From Rhizaria sp. SCN 62-66 (lineage: Eukaryota > Rhizaria, unplaced): a stretch of DNA of 64,000 bases. The translations under genes and the position numbers were made by a program. Under the pieces are notes generated by a model. That model saw nothing but the letters and a program-made list of their open reading frames with translations, did no database searches and was not told where the DNA came from. The stretch is taken from contig MEDY01000224.1 in NCBI GenBank assembly GCA_001724265.1, positions 18,624 through 82,623 on the forward strand, in the 5' to 3' direction. Below, piece after piece: positions 32,859 through 42,088 of the stretch (position 1 is its first letter; every line of letters begins with the position of its first letter).

Positions 32859-33389
32859 ACGTCAGCCTCCTCATCGGCATCAGCATCGGCATCGGCATCA
32901 GCCTCGGCCTCGTACTCAGCCTCGGCGTCCGCCTCGAGCTCGTACTCGGCGTCCTGCTCGACGTCGGCCTCAGCCTCAAGCTCGGTCTCAGCCTCGGCAT
33001 CGACCTCGGCCTCGGCGTCAACCTCAGCCTCGGCGTCGGCCTCGGCGGTCAGGGCGAGGTCGAGAAGGGACTCGCCCTCGACCTCAGCGTCCAGCTCGAG
33101 CTCAGACTCGGCGAGAAGCTCCACCTCGGCGCCCGTCTCGATGAAAGCAGGGCTCTCCTCAGCGTAGACATCAATCTCGTGAGAGACGTCTGCAAAAGCA
33201 AAAACAAAAGGGGCGAAACACGCGCGTGGGAAGGCACAATAGAGGTCAGCAAAGCAGAGCTCGAAAGGAGAGATGGGGGTGGGGGCCAACAAATGGAAGC
33301 ATACAGCGCGTCGAAAACGTACCCTGGGCCGACACAGCAAAGGCGCCAAACGAAAGCGCCAGTAGAACGGCGAAAATAGCCAAACGCAT
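32084..33389 (-). CDS. secreted acidic-repeat protein with an EGF-like domain
   Basis: Exons 33389-33323 and 33189-32084; the 133-nt intron has donor GTACGT and acceptor TTTTGCAG, phase 1. 390 residues. Exon 1 encodes a clear signal peptide (MRLAIFAVLLALSFGAFAVSAQ..., truncated here) with cleavage expected around AVSAQ. Residues ~25-160 are an extreme Glu/Asp/Ala repeat (EADAEAEVDAEAE type). Residues ~191-217 form an EGF-like six-cysteine module (CGCYNGATC...CYCAPQWTGQWCE). The C-terminal ~170 residues are a charged helical region ending LGRQFNLDFGDAV. No transmembrane anchor or ER-retention signal is present, so secretion or wall/matrix location is likely; the acidic tract could bind calcium or a polycation. 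Not matched to a named family. Confidence 0.8.
32811..33057 (-). repeat. degenerate GGCGTC-type repeat encoding Ala/Glu/Asp
   Basis: Tandem, imperfect 6-12-bp units (GGCGTC/CTCGGC) within exon 2 of the EGF-repeat gene. They preserve the frame and yield the (E/D)A-rich tract. Unit divergence argues for an old repeat kept by selection for acidity. Confidence 0.85.
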
Positions 33390-33891
33390 TGGATACCTCG
33401 GGTTCTTAACACAAGCAAAGACCTCTTTTTCGTCTTGCCTGGTCGTCTCTCTGGCTGGGGCACAGCCTTGCTCCTGGCGGCTTACCTTCCTATTTTTGAG
33501 AACCATTCCACCTCCATCCCTTATTTGCACTTTAAACACGCCTAAGTCTTTTTCACAAGCAAAATAAAAAATACAGATTTTTTAATAAAGCTAAATCCGT
33601 CAAACTATTACGTTCATATGTATGATACTGTTGGCATTGTACATTAAATCGACGAGAATCCAGTGCGGGAGCATGCAAGATTCTACGTTGGAAACAACTG
33701 TTACCATTAAAGCGCCCTCTATGAGCGCATACATAGTGTATTAATACGTTTTGTTTACAATATATCATACGTTTACTATCATACAGAAAAACAAAAATCC
33801 TGTTTCACGCGCAGAAGACAAGACACCCTCCTTCCAAGCATCACTCAATCACGGTCACAACCTGTCACAGTCTTCTCGCTGACATGTCGGT
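33390..33891. promoter_or_regulatory. intergenic region upstream of the EGF-repeat gene
   Basis: 502 bp, AT-rich, between the EGF-repeat gene start and the LRR gene 3' end (same strand). Promoter of the former and 3' flank of the latter are expected. No gene or RNA recognised. Confidence 0.5.
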
Positions 33892-36800
33892 TTACATCTG
33901 GAGCGCCTGCTGCGCCATGGCAAGCAGCGGGGGCGGCACGTCGACGATCCCGGCGCGCTGCCAGTCGGCGCCGACGACCCTGGCGGCCACGGCCCGCGCG
34001 GCAGCGGGATCGCAGCCCGCGTCGCCGATCTGGGTCAGCAGCGCGCCCATCATCGTCTTGAGCTCGTCAACAGCGTACGTCCGCGCCACGGCCTCACCCA
34101 GCGCCTCCTCCAGCCGCGGATCGCGCTCCATCTCGGCCGTCGCGGCGGCCTGCAGCGGCAGCGGCGACAGCGCGTCCATCTCCTCCATCGCCTCGCAGAG
34201 GGAGAGCACGCCGGCCTGTAGCTCGCCCGCGCCGCGCGCCGTCTGCAGCTGCGCCACCAGCGAGCTCAGCGCAGAGGCGGTGGTCTCGTAGTCGTCATCC
34301 AGGGCCGAAAGCCACGCGCCGACGCTCTCGGAGACTGACGCCACGCCGGGCTCCAAAGCAGCAGCAGCAGCAGCAGCAGCAGTCTGTTGCTGTTGCTGAG
34401 GCTGCTGCTGCTGCTGAGACTGATGCTGTTGCTGGTAAGCAGAGTCGTCAGGGCCATACGCGTCGTTGAACTGCGGCTGATGCTGCTGCTGGTCATCGTG
34501 ATAGTGATTGTTGTTATCATCATGGTGACCACTGTTGTTCTTGTTCGCACGGAGCAACGCCTGACGCAGCTCCTCCTGCAGCGCAGCATCGACCTGGCCG
34601 TTGCCGCCGTACTGCTGCTGCTGCGCGTCGTTACCAGGATAGTTGTTCACATGGTCGTTGTTGCTGTTGCCGTTATTCCACCAGGCCTCCTCGTCGCCGT
34701 AGCCAAACGCACCGTTGTTGTTGTTGATGTTGTTGTTGCTGTAGTCGAAGTCCTCGTCGTCGTAGCGCGATTTGAACCCGTGGTTGCCCCGCTGCCGCTG
34801 CGCGCCGCCCGCCGAGGCAGTCACCGCACTGCCGGTCCCGGTACCAGTCCCGTTGAGGTCGGTGACGGGCGAGAGGATGGCGTGCGGGTCCAACGGACGG
34901 GCGCGGCCGTAGCCGGTCCTGAACGGGGCCTTGCTGGGCGCCTCGCGGACCGGCAGCGGCGCCGCGACGGGCGCCAGCGCGTGCATCTCCTGCATGCGCT
35001 TGACGCTGGCCTTGGCGCTGGTGGCGGCCGACTCGAGCCTCTTGTGGATGGCCGAGGCGACGAGGAAGATGCAGCCGCCCAGGAACTCGGGCGGCAGGCA
35101 GCGCGGGCACACGTCGCCGTACGAGGTCCACTCGTACAGGAACGGGGAACCGGCCACCGAGGCGGGCTCCTCCTGCGCCGCGTTGCCGGCGCCGGGAGGC
35201 GCGTCCTGCGCCAGCGAGAGCACGCGGTCGGGGTGATTGCGGTTGGCCTCGGGGAAGGCCACGGCGGCGGCCGACGCGGGCGGGTACTGGCGCTCGTAGC
35301 AGATCCACGCGTAGTAGAGCGATACGCGGCACAGGTACTGCACGAACGTCTCGAACGGGATGTTGATGCCCTTGTTCTTGAACAGCAGCGAGCCCTCAGT
35401 CAGCTGCAGCAGCAGACAAGTGTGGTTGTCCAGCACGAAGCGCGGGGAGATGCCGTAGTCGTGCAGCAGCTTCACGAACTGCGGGAACTCGAGCACGTGC
35501 TCTCTCGCGCCCGCCGCGCCCGCCGCCGCCGCCGACGTCGTGGTGGTGCCGAGCGCGGCCGCGTTGTCGCGGCTGCCGCCTCCCTTCCCGCGCAGATCGA
35601 GCCCCTGGCCGGCGGGCCGCTGTGACGCCGCGTTGCCGCGGCCGGCGACGCCGCCGACGGACTGCGCGACGGCCGAAAGTGCGGCGTAGCGGTCGTAGAT
35701 CTTGCGCAGCATCGGCTCGTACTCGCGCCACGCGCGCCGCGCCTCGTGGAGGTCAATCGCCGACGGGTACAGCGGCCGGTGGCGCTGCAGCGCCGACACC
35801 ACGCGCGAGCGCTGCTCGCGGTCTCCGTACGCCTCAGCGTCCCACTCGCCCTCGAGCGTGACGGTGCGGACCAGCGTCTCGGGCTGCTCGTTGGGGATGT
35901 GACGCGCGCACGCGCCGATGAGCAGCGCGCCCGGGGCAACGCCCGTGGCGGGGCGGTGCACCGAGGGCGGCGGCGTGAAGAGCGTCATGACCGACGAGAA
36001 GGTCTCGAGCGACGCGCCGTCGAGCTGGCAGAGCTGCGGCAGCAGGTTAGCGACGATGGCGCGCGAGAAGGACGCCTGCTTGGTCAGCGGCGACCCTGCG
36101 AGCCAGAGCAGGCGCAGGCGCGGGTTGAAGGCGAGGATGCGCAGTGCCGCGGGCGTCTGCACCTGGTTAAAGGCGATGTCCAGCGCGCTGAGCGAGACAA
36201 GCCCGCCGAGCCCGTCGAGCTGCCTGACGTTGTTGTACATGGCGCGCAGCTCGACGAGCGTGGTAAGCGCGCCTACGGTCGCCAGCGATGGCAGCGCGTT
36301 GTTGTTGACGTTGAGCACGAGCAGCTTGCGCAGCCCCGACAGCCCCGTAAGCGAGCGCAACTTGTTGTGCGAGAGGTCGAGCTCCTCGAGGTTGCGGGGC
36401 AGGTTCGCGGGCACGCGCGCGAGCCCGCAGGCCGTGATGCGGAGCACGCGCAGGCGCGAGTAGTTGGCCACGGCGCACTCGACGAAGGCGGGCAGCGGCA
36501 TCGCCTCGCCTTCGCCCCACTGCGGGAACCGGGACTGCGTGTCGTCGTCGTCACCGCCGTCCCCGTTGCCGCCAGCCTTGCCCTTGCCCTCTCCAGCGCC
36601 GGCGCCGGTGCCGGTGCGCGCACGGGCGCTGTTACCGCCGGAGGGTGTGAGCGATGAGCGGCCGCCCGTGGCGCAGGCCGGCAGCGGCGAGCGCGCGCGC
36701 CCGTCCGCCGCCGTGGTCGCGCTCGGCCGGTTGCCGTAGTCGAAGCGGTCTGACCCGTACGCGTAGTTGCGGGGCGTGCCGGCCTCGCTCTTGCGCGCCG

Positions 36801-38715
36801 CGATCTGCCGCTCCACCGCCTTGTAGGCGGGCACGCCGCGCGGGGCGGGGGACCGCGCCGGCGTCGCCGTCGCGCCGCTGCTGCTACTATGGGCGGGGCG
36901 GGGGGGCGGCGAACCCGTGCGGCGGCCGGTCGCGGTGGCGGCGGCGGTGTTGCGAGAGGCAGTGCCGGGGCGAGACTGCTGCGGGCGCGCCGTCGCGTTG
37001 CTGGCGCCGTTGCGAGAGGCTGAGGCCGAGGCCGGGCCGGGAGCGGGACTGCGGGCAGGGGTCGCGGTCGAGGTCGCGGTGGGGGGGCGGCGGGCACTGG
37101 CGCTGGCGCCGGCGCTGGAGGCGCTAGAGTGGGCAGGTGCGTTCGCAGTGACGGGGCGGCTCGCGGGGGCCGGGCGCGCCGGGGCGGGGATGCGGCTGGC
37201 GCTCGCGGGCACAGGTTCGGGCGCGGGTGCGCGCGCGCTCTCGATGTTGTAGCCGTTGCTGGTGTAGCCGTTTGGGTTGTCATAGCCGTCGCCGTCTGCA
37301 GCGCCGACGTTCAGCGGAGCCAGTCTACGATGGACAGCAGCAGCAGCAGTATTCGCGGCAGCAGCGGGGCTATAGGCGCTCTCAGCGGGCTGCGGGGGCT
37401 CGGGGGTCGCGGCGGCCTTCTTCGCAGGGGCTGCGGCCGTGACAGGCTCAGCCTCCTGGTGGGACGCGGGCGCTGACGCTGAGACAGACACCGACTCCGG
37501 CTCAGGCTTGGCGTGAAGGTCACTGTGATGGTCCTCGTGCTCATGGTGATGAGGTTTCTCATTGCCGTGCGCGTTAGTAGAGTGGGCGTCGAGTCCGACG
37601 TGGAGCCCCCCGTCGAGACTGGCGTCAAGGTCGGCAGTGAAGTTCAGGTCCAGGTCGAATCCGTCATCGTCGTCGTCGTCGAGGCCGGCGCCGTCGAGTT
37701 CACCACCGGCACCTGTCTCTGCCTCCGCCTCGGCCTCGGCCTCGGGCTCGGGCTCATCCTTGGCCTCAGCAGCAGGCTCAGCCTCGGCCTCAGCAGCAGC
37801 AGCAGCAGCAGCAGCAGATTCAGCCTCAGGCTCGGGCTCTGCAGCAGCAGCGACAGCGGCGGCAGCGGCAGCGGGCTCAGGCTTGGCAGCAACAGGAGCA
37901 GCAGGAGCAGCAGCAGCAGCAGCAGCAGGAGCAGCAGGGGCGACCGCAACGGCGACAGGCGCGGGAATGGGAGCGCGGATGGGGGGCACTATGCTGGCGG
38001 CCGAGACGGGCTCGGGGGTCGGCACGGGCGTCAGCTCGTTCTCATTCGCGGCCGCAGCCACGGGCGCAGCTACAGGCGCAGGGGCAGCTACAGGGGCAAC
38101 AGGAGCAGGAGCAGGAGCAGGAGCAGCAGCGGCGGCAGCGGCGGGGGCAAAGCCTGGTTTGTTGAGGTCTTCGTCGTCGCTAAAGTCGAGGTCCAGTTCC
38201 AGGTCAGAGGCGTCGTCGTGGGCAGGCGCAGGCGCCGCAACTGGAGCGGGAGCGGGAGCCGCGGCAGCAGGAGCAGCAGCAGCGGGCGTGGGCGCGGGCA
38301 CGGGCGCGGGCGCAGCGGCAACAGGGGCCGGAGCCGGGGCTGGAGCAGCAGAGACAGCAGCAACGGCGGCGGTGGGAGCGACAGGAGCGGCAGCGGCAGC
38401 GGCAGCGGCCGGGGAAGGGGCGACGGAGTCGTTCAGGAGCTGGCTGATGTCCAGGTCATCGTCCGACGCGTTGCCGTTGGCAGCAGCCGCAGCGGCAGGC
38501 GCGGCGGCAGGAGCAGGGGCAGCAGCAGCAACAGGTGCAGGCTCCGGCACAGCAGCAGCAGGAGCAGCGGCGGCAGGAGCAACAAGCGGCGTACTGTTAC
38601 CGTTGCTGTTGTTGCTGTTGTTGTTGGGGACGGAGGGCGACGTGGGGATATCGTGCAAAAGGTCGCCGATATCGTCGTCGTCGCCAAAGTTAAAGTCGCT
38701 GTCGCTGTCGGACAT
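33892..38715 (-). CDS. leucine-rich-repeat protein with N-terminal acidic motifs
   Basis: 1,607 residues from MSDSDSDFNF (an upstream in-frame start exists but lacks this motif-rich beginning), stop TAA. Residues 1-~440 alternate Ala/Pro/Glu low complexity with short acidic-hydrophobic motifs: DLDISQLLND, ELDLDFSDDED and FDLDLNF. A Ser/Arg/Pro-rich disordered region follows. Residues ~745-870 hold five or six SDS22-type LRRs (LEELDLSHNKLRSLTGL, LVLNVNNNALPSL, LVELRAMYNNVRQLDGL, SALDIAFNQVQ) and an LRR-cap-like end. Residues ~1075-1145 (FPQFVKLLHDYG...FETFVQYLCRVSLYYAW) resemble the EF-hand-like helical module seen in many protist and ciliary proteins, a weak call. The C-terminus is Asn/Gln/His-rich, then helical. 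A protein-protein scaffold is inferred; no enzymatic domain is seen. Confidence 0.85.
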   Translation of the reverse strand: MSDSDSDFNFGDDDDIGDLLHDIPTSPSVPNNNSNNSNGNSTPLVAPAAAAPAAAVPEPAPVAAAAPAPAAAPAAAAAANGNASDDDLDISQLLNDSVAPSPAAAAAAAAPVAPTAAVAAVSAAPAPAPAPVAAAPAPVPAPTPAAAAPAAAAPAPAPVAAPAPAHDDASDLELDLDFSDDEDLNKPGFAPAAAAAAAPAPAPAPVAPVAAPAPVAAPVAAAANENELTPVPTPEPVSAASIVPPIRAPIPAPVAVAVAPAAPAAAAAAAPAAPVAAKPEPAAAAAAVAAAAEPEPEAESAAAAAAAAEAEAEPAAEAKDEPEPEAEAEAEAETGAGGELDGAGLDDDDDDGFDLDLNFTADLDASLDGGLHVGLDAHSTNAHGNEKPHHHEHEDHHSDLHAKPEPESVSVSASAPASHQEAEPVTAAAPAKKAAATPEPPQPAESAYSPAAAANTAAAAVHRRLAPLNVGAADGDGYDNPNGYTSNGYNIESARAPAPEPVPASASRIPAPARPAPASRPVTANAPAHSSASSAGASASARRPPTATSTATPARSPAPGPASASASRNGASNATARPQQSRPGTASRNTAAATATGRRTGSPPPRPAHSSSSGATATPARSPAPRGVPAYKAVERQIAARKSEAGTPRNYAYGSDRFDYGNRPSATTAADGRARSPLPACATGGRSSLTPSGGNSARARTGTGAGAGEGKGKAGGNGDGGDDDDTQSRFPQWGEGEAMPLPAFVECAVANYSRLRVLRITACGLARVPANLPRNLEELDLSHNKLRSLTGLSGLRKLLVLNVNNNALPSLATVGALTTLVELRAMYNNVRQLDGLGGLVSLSALDIAFNQVQTPAALRILAFNPRLRLLWLAGSPLTKQASFSRAIVANLLPQLCQLDGASLETFSSVMTLFTPPPSVHRPATGVAPGALLIGACARHIPNEQPETLVRTVTLEGEWDAEAYGDREQRSRVVSALQRHRPLYPSAIDLHEARRAWREYEPMLRKIYDRYAALSAVAQSVGGVAGRGNAASQRPAGQGLDLRGKGGGSRDNAAALGTTTTSAAAAGAAGAREHVLEFPQFVKLLHDYGISPRFVLDNHTCLLLQLTEGSLLFKNKGINIPFETFVQYLCRVSLYYAWICYERQYPPASAAAVAFPEANRNHPDRVLSLAQDAPPGAGNAAQEEPASVAGSPFLYEWTSYGDVCPRCLPPEFLGGCIFLVASAIHKRLESAATSAKASVKRMQEMHALAPVAAPLPVREAPSKAPFRTGYGRARPLDPHAILSPVTDLNGTGTGTGSAVTASAGGAQRQRGNHGFKSRYDDEDFDYSNNNINNNNGAFGYGDEEAWWNNGNSNNDHVNNYPGNDAQQQQYGGNGQVDAALQEELRQALLRANKNNSGHHDDNNNHYHDDQQQHQPQFNDAYGPDDSAYQQQHQSQQQQQPQQQQQTAAAAAAAALEPGVASVSESVGAWLSALDDDYETTASALSSLVAQLQTARGAGELQAGVLSLCEAMEEMDALSPLPLQAAATAEMERDPRLEEALGEAVARTYAVDELKTMMGALLTQIGDAGCDPAAARAVAARVVGADWQRAGIVDVPPPLLAMAQQALQM
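34357..34440 (-). repeat. GCA/GCT trinucleotide tract encoding Ala then Gln runs
   Basis: A trinucleotide repeat near the 3' part of the LRR gene reads as eight Ala in one segment and interrupted Gln runs in the adjacent one. Similar CAG-type runs occur at ~37,795-37,815 and ~37,905-37,930 in the same gene. Confidence 0.85.
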
Positions 38716-39327
38716 GGGACGCGAGCGGGCTGAGGCAGAGGGGCGGGGTGCCCTGAGCAAGACGCGGGAGAGCGAAAGTGGGTGTTTGCAGGCGATGAGA
38801 CAGCCTGGGTGGAGAGGAAAGCGCGCTCAGAAGGGCAAGAGCGGCCAGGAGCGGGGTAAAAGTAGCACTGAGGGAAATAAAAGTAATAGAAAGGTGATAT
38901 ATGTGAGGGATATGAGTTGGCAAAGTCGTTAAGTTGTCGAGCAAGGCGAGGAAGAGATTCCCAACGACATGAAGAAACGTGAGAGCGTGTCGGAGATACA
39001 AAGCAATTACATCGGCCATAGTGAGCGTTGGTAGCGCATTAAACCAAATTGATCAACGTAAAAGACTTCGGTTCATCCTTTTTTTCAATGGGAGCTTTAC
39101 TGTGCGTCGGGGAAGCGAGATACACGACGAAACATCGAAGCTAGGTCGGGAGCAACAGGCCGTTGTGGACAATTTTTGAGAACCGCCCCGAGTCGGTCGA
39201 TCGAACTGTGGCAGCGAAGCGAACGAATGGACACCGTCTAGGGCGGTGTAGTTTCCGTCAGGGTCGCTATTTGTGCACTGTTATGTGTTGAATCGTGTTT
39301 TCACACCTTTTCGCAACAACAAAAAGC
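38716..39327. promoter_or_regulatory. divergent intergenic region
   Basis: 612 bp between the LRR gene (-) and the small membrane protein gene (+). It contains CAGGCCGTTG and GGTCGATCGAAC segments around 39,155-39,210. It presumably contains both promoters; no further gene. Confidence 0.5.
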
Positions 39328-39594
39328 ATGCCTAGTGTCGCCACCCGCCGTCGCCGCTTCGACGCTGCCCAAGAGCGCAACGCTGACGAAGAGCGCGGCT
39401 TCGCTGCCGCCACGTCGTCCTCTTCCTCGGCGACCCTGATGCCGTCCCGCAACGGCGCGTCTCCCTACGCGCTGAACCGCCCCACCGCGGAGGGCGAGAA
39501 GATGAACCCGCTGCTGCGGCTGCTGGTCAATTTCCCCGGCATCCCCATCCTCGCGCTCGTCTTCGCAATCTACTACTTCGTCTTCCGCAAGTGA
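39328..39594 (+). CDS. small tail-anchored membrane protein
   Basis: 88 residues, ATG at 39328 in context AAAAGCATG, stop TGA. A basic N-terminus (MPSVATRRRRFDAAQER) and a Ser/Ala-rich linker lead to a single hydrophobic segment near the C-terminus (LVNFPGIPILALVFAIYYFVF) and a short RK tail. This is the topology of a tail-anchored ER or mitochondrial outer-membrane protein of the SERP/SEC61-beta size class, but diagnostic residues of those families are not seen. Codon use is as GC-rich as the neighbours and the ORF sits in its own promoter interval, so it is probably real. Function unknown. Confidence 0.7.
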   Translation: MPSVATRRRRFDAAQERNADEERGFAAATSSSSSATLMPSRNGASPYALNRPTAEGEKMNPLLRLLVNFPGIPILALVFAIYYFVFRK

Positions 39595-40145
39595 GTGCAA
39601 AGCGGCGAAATGAGCGCAAATGTGACATTATATGATTTTATAGCTGCGCTTGTGTTGTTATGTTGCTGTAGACTGCTGTGCCTTGCGACGATTCTCCGTG
39701 GCAGCGCACTCTTGTGCAGGCTGCTGTTGATGGCATCACCGCTGCACTGTTCGCTGTTGCACTCTGAGTTCGTTCACAACAGCTTTCACGCTGCCCAGTT
39801 GTACTGCTCCGTTACTGCGTCTGCTGACTCTGTGTTGGTTTACGACTCGCAAACCAGGCAAAAAGAAATGGCTATATCTCTGTATTGTAGCGTCATCAGA
39901 CGGCGTACGCTTCTGCGTGCTGTCAGTCAGGCCTTGCGTGCTGAAGGCCACTGCTCTGACTCGACTGCTCCTGGCCCAAACGCTTGATTCAAGTCGAATA
40001 TATGGACTATTTACACCGCGACAAGTAGCATGCAGGTGCCATCGCGAATACACACGTTCCAAACATTATCTTCACAACACTACCTTCAACTCACTGCTTG
40101 GACTTAATCAACTGCAATATCGTGACTCAAACGTTATCAGTCAGT
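39595..40145. other. convergent intergenic region
   Basis: 551 bp between the 3' ends of the small membrane protein gene and the SP/TP-rich gene. A 390-nt open stretch immediately follows the TGA, but it lacks an initiating ATG of its own and looks like 3' UTR. No gene supported. Confidence 0.5.
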
Positions 40146-41753
40146 TCAATCGCTGCTAGTGCTAGCATCGATGCTGGTGCCAGTGTTGGTGTCAGCGCTC
40201 GCGCTCGGGGTCGTCCTGTCGGCAGAAATGGACTTTGACTCCTCAACCTTGACCTTCGCACCGGCATCATCAGCGTTCTCGCCGCGAGAGACAGCCTCGG
40301 CCCTGTGGAATGCAATACAATCAGAAGTCACAAGAGTAAGCGCAGATGTTGTGAGCACAAAGAAACAGTAAAATCACTCGACACCGTTCCAAATACATAC
40401 AAATCATAGTTAAACATTGCAAGATACATCGCACACGCAACGGGAGACCCATGCTGGCACACCCAACGTACCGCGCGATACCGCTCTGGTCCGTGACGCC
40501 GCGCAGCAGCTGCTCGAGACCGGTCTCGTACGACTCCGGGCTCCTGTCCCGGCGGCGGGCCACCGCGCGCGGCGACGCCGAGGCCGTGGCGGGCAGACGC
40601 ACCGCGGAGCCGGGGGTCGCGGGCGCGCCGCCGGACGCCAGCAGCGCCGCCGCGCGCGCGGCGGAGTGCGGGGGAGTCATGGCCACGGACGCCGCGGCGC
40701 TCGCAGCCTTGGTGGGGGTTGCTGAAGTAGATGTCGTGGATGTCACTGCTGCTGTTGATGTTGCTGTAGTTGACGGAGACTTCGCCACGGCGGTCGCGGT
40801 GTTGGCGCCGCGGACGGGGGTGGACGGGGCAGAGCGCTTGGCCGCCGCGCTCGAGCCCGCGCTGGCACCAGAAGGAAGCGCGCTGGCGTTGAGAGTGTTG
40901 TTGGTGGGGGTGCGAGACGGCGAGCGGGAGACACTTGCTCTCGCGCTCGAGCCGTCATCTGTCGTAGCAGCGGCGGCGGCGGAAGCAGCAGCAGCTCTAC
41001 GGCTGGGAGAGCGCGAGCGCGACCGTGAGCGGGAACGGGTGCGAGAGCTGGAGCCAGAAGCACCCGCAGCAGCTGCGGGATGGGCATTGCGAGTGGCATC
41101 TGCGCTTGCACTGCTGCTGCTAGACTCAGTAGCGTCAAGAGTTGGAACAGCGGGGGGCGAAAACATCGGCGGGCGCGTCGACGGCCCCGCGCGCGCCGAG
41201 CTTCCAGTGCCAGCAGCGCTAGCGGCGCCGCTGCTGCTGTTCATAGGCGAGGCGAAGGTGGAAGGGGTTTTGGCAGGGCGCACGGGAGAATGCTGCAAGC
41301 GGTCGTACATGCGCTCCAAGATGTTGCCGCCGGGTGCCATGGCGCAGCCAGGGCGGCGCAGAGGGGACGCTGGAACGGGACGGGCATTTGGACGCAGCGG
41401 GGACTTCATGGGCACCTTCATCGGCGAAGATAACAGCTGCGTGGGGGGAATGTGACGCACCATTGGGTGCGCAGCGCTGGAGCGGGGACACAGGAACAGA
41501 GAGCAAAACGGGCATGAAACAGAGTCAAAAATTAGCCCATAGTAAAACAGTTGCGCTATTATGTCATATCAAGTTGCTGCAGCTAAGGACAAAGATCTGA
41601 AAGGTGAGGAGCGTACCGAGTGTCACTGTTGGGATCGGTGGAGGCGGTCTCTGAATTGGGGGGAGCAAGATAGTCGACGGGGGCATACCCCGCGCCGGCG
41701 ACGCGACGGCGCTTCGACTCTTGTTCAATCGAGTTTGCGTCACGATCGGACAT
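40146..41753 (-). CDS. basic, SP/TP-rich nuclear-like protein, three exons
   Basis: Exons 41753-41617, 41476-40472 and 40302-40146 give 432 residues; both introns (140 and 169 nt) have GTACG donors, and all three joins preserve frame. Exon 1 carries a monopartite NLS-like ESKRRRVAG. Exon 2 begins with a conserved-looking block (HIPPTQLLSSPMKVPMKSP) packed with Ser-Pro/Thr-Pro sites next to basic residues, typical CDK or MAPK targets, followed by NILERMYDRLQHSPVRP. The middle is Ser/Ala/Thr-rich with an Arg-Ser run (RSRSRSRSPSRR). Near the exon 2 end ESYETGLEQLLRGVTDQSGIAR may form a helix. Exon 3 is an acidic/Ser-Thr tail. Probably an unstructured, phospho-regulated nuclear or cytoskeletal protein; family not recognised. 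Confidence 0.75.
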
Positions 41754-42088
41754 TTTGTCTGTGCGCAATTTTAACAACTGTGCCCATCGCATATCGTGTC
41801 CAAAGTTGGCCTACCATCGGGCGCCAAACGGACAAGGCGGCCAGCTCCTGGTTTTTCGGAACAACTCACAAACGACGTAGCCCAACTTTCACGGTCAAAT
41901 AACCCTCGCTATCAATCGTCAAGTGCTTATCGGGTCAATTTATAACGCATTAATGTGAGTTAAAGATGCTATAATTTCATTACTTGCTGCTTTGAAAGCA
42001 GTCTACCGCGTGCAAACCACATTCTTCTTACCCATCTATTTCGGGCCTCGCAATCCTCTCTTGCTTTCACATACAATTACAGGCTGCG
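41754..42088. promoter_or_regulatory. divergent intergenic region
   Basis: 335 bp between the SP/TP-rich gene (-) and the four-helix membrane protein gene (+), with a TTGGCCTACC motif at 41,806, ~50 bp upstream of the former. The sequence TTACAG just before the latter's ATG could be the acceptor of a 5'-UTR intron. Confidence 0.45.

Noticed and set aside
32069-33379. Plus-strand 436-residue Leu/Gly/Val-rich ORF opposite the EGF-repeat gene
   Set aside because: It mirrors the acidic repeat in antisense. The minus strand has a signal peptide, a spliceable intron and an EGF module.
39595-39987. Open frame of 130 codons directly after the small membrane protein's TGA
   Set aside because: No initiating ATG at its start; likely 3' UTR. 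TGA readthrough is possible but nothing supports it.
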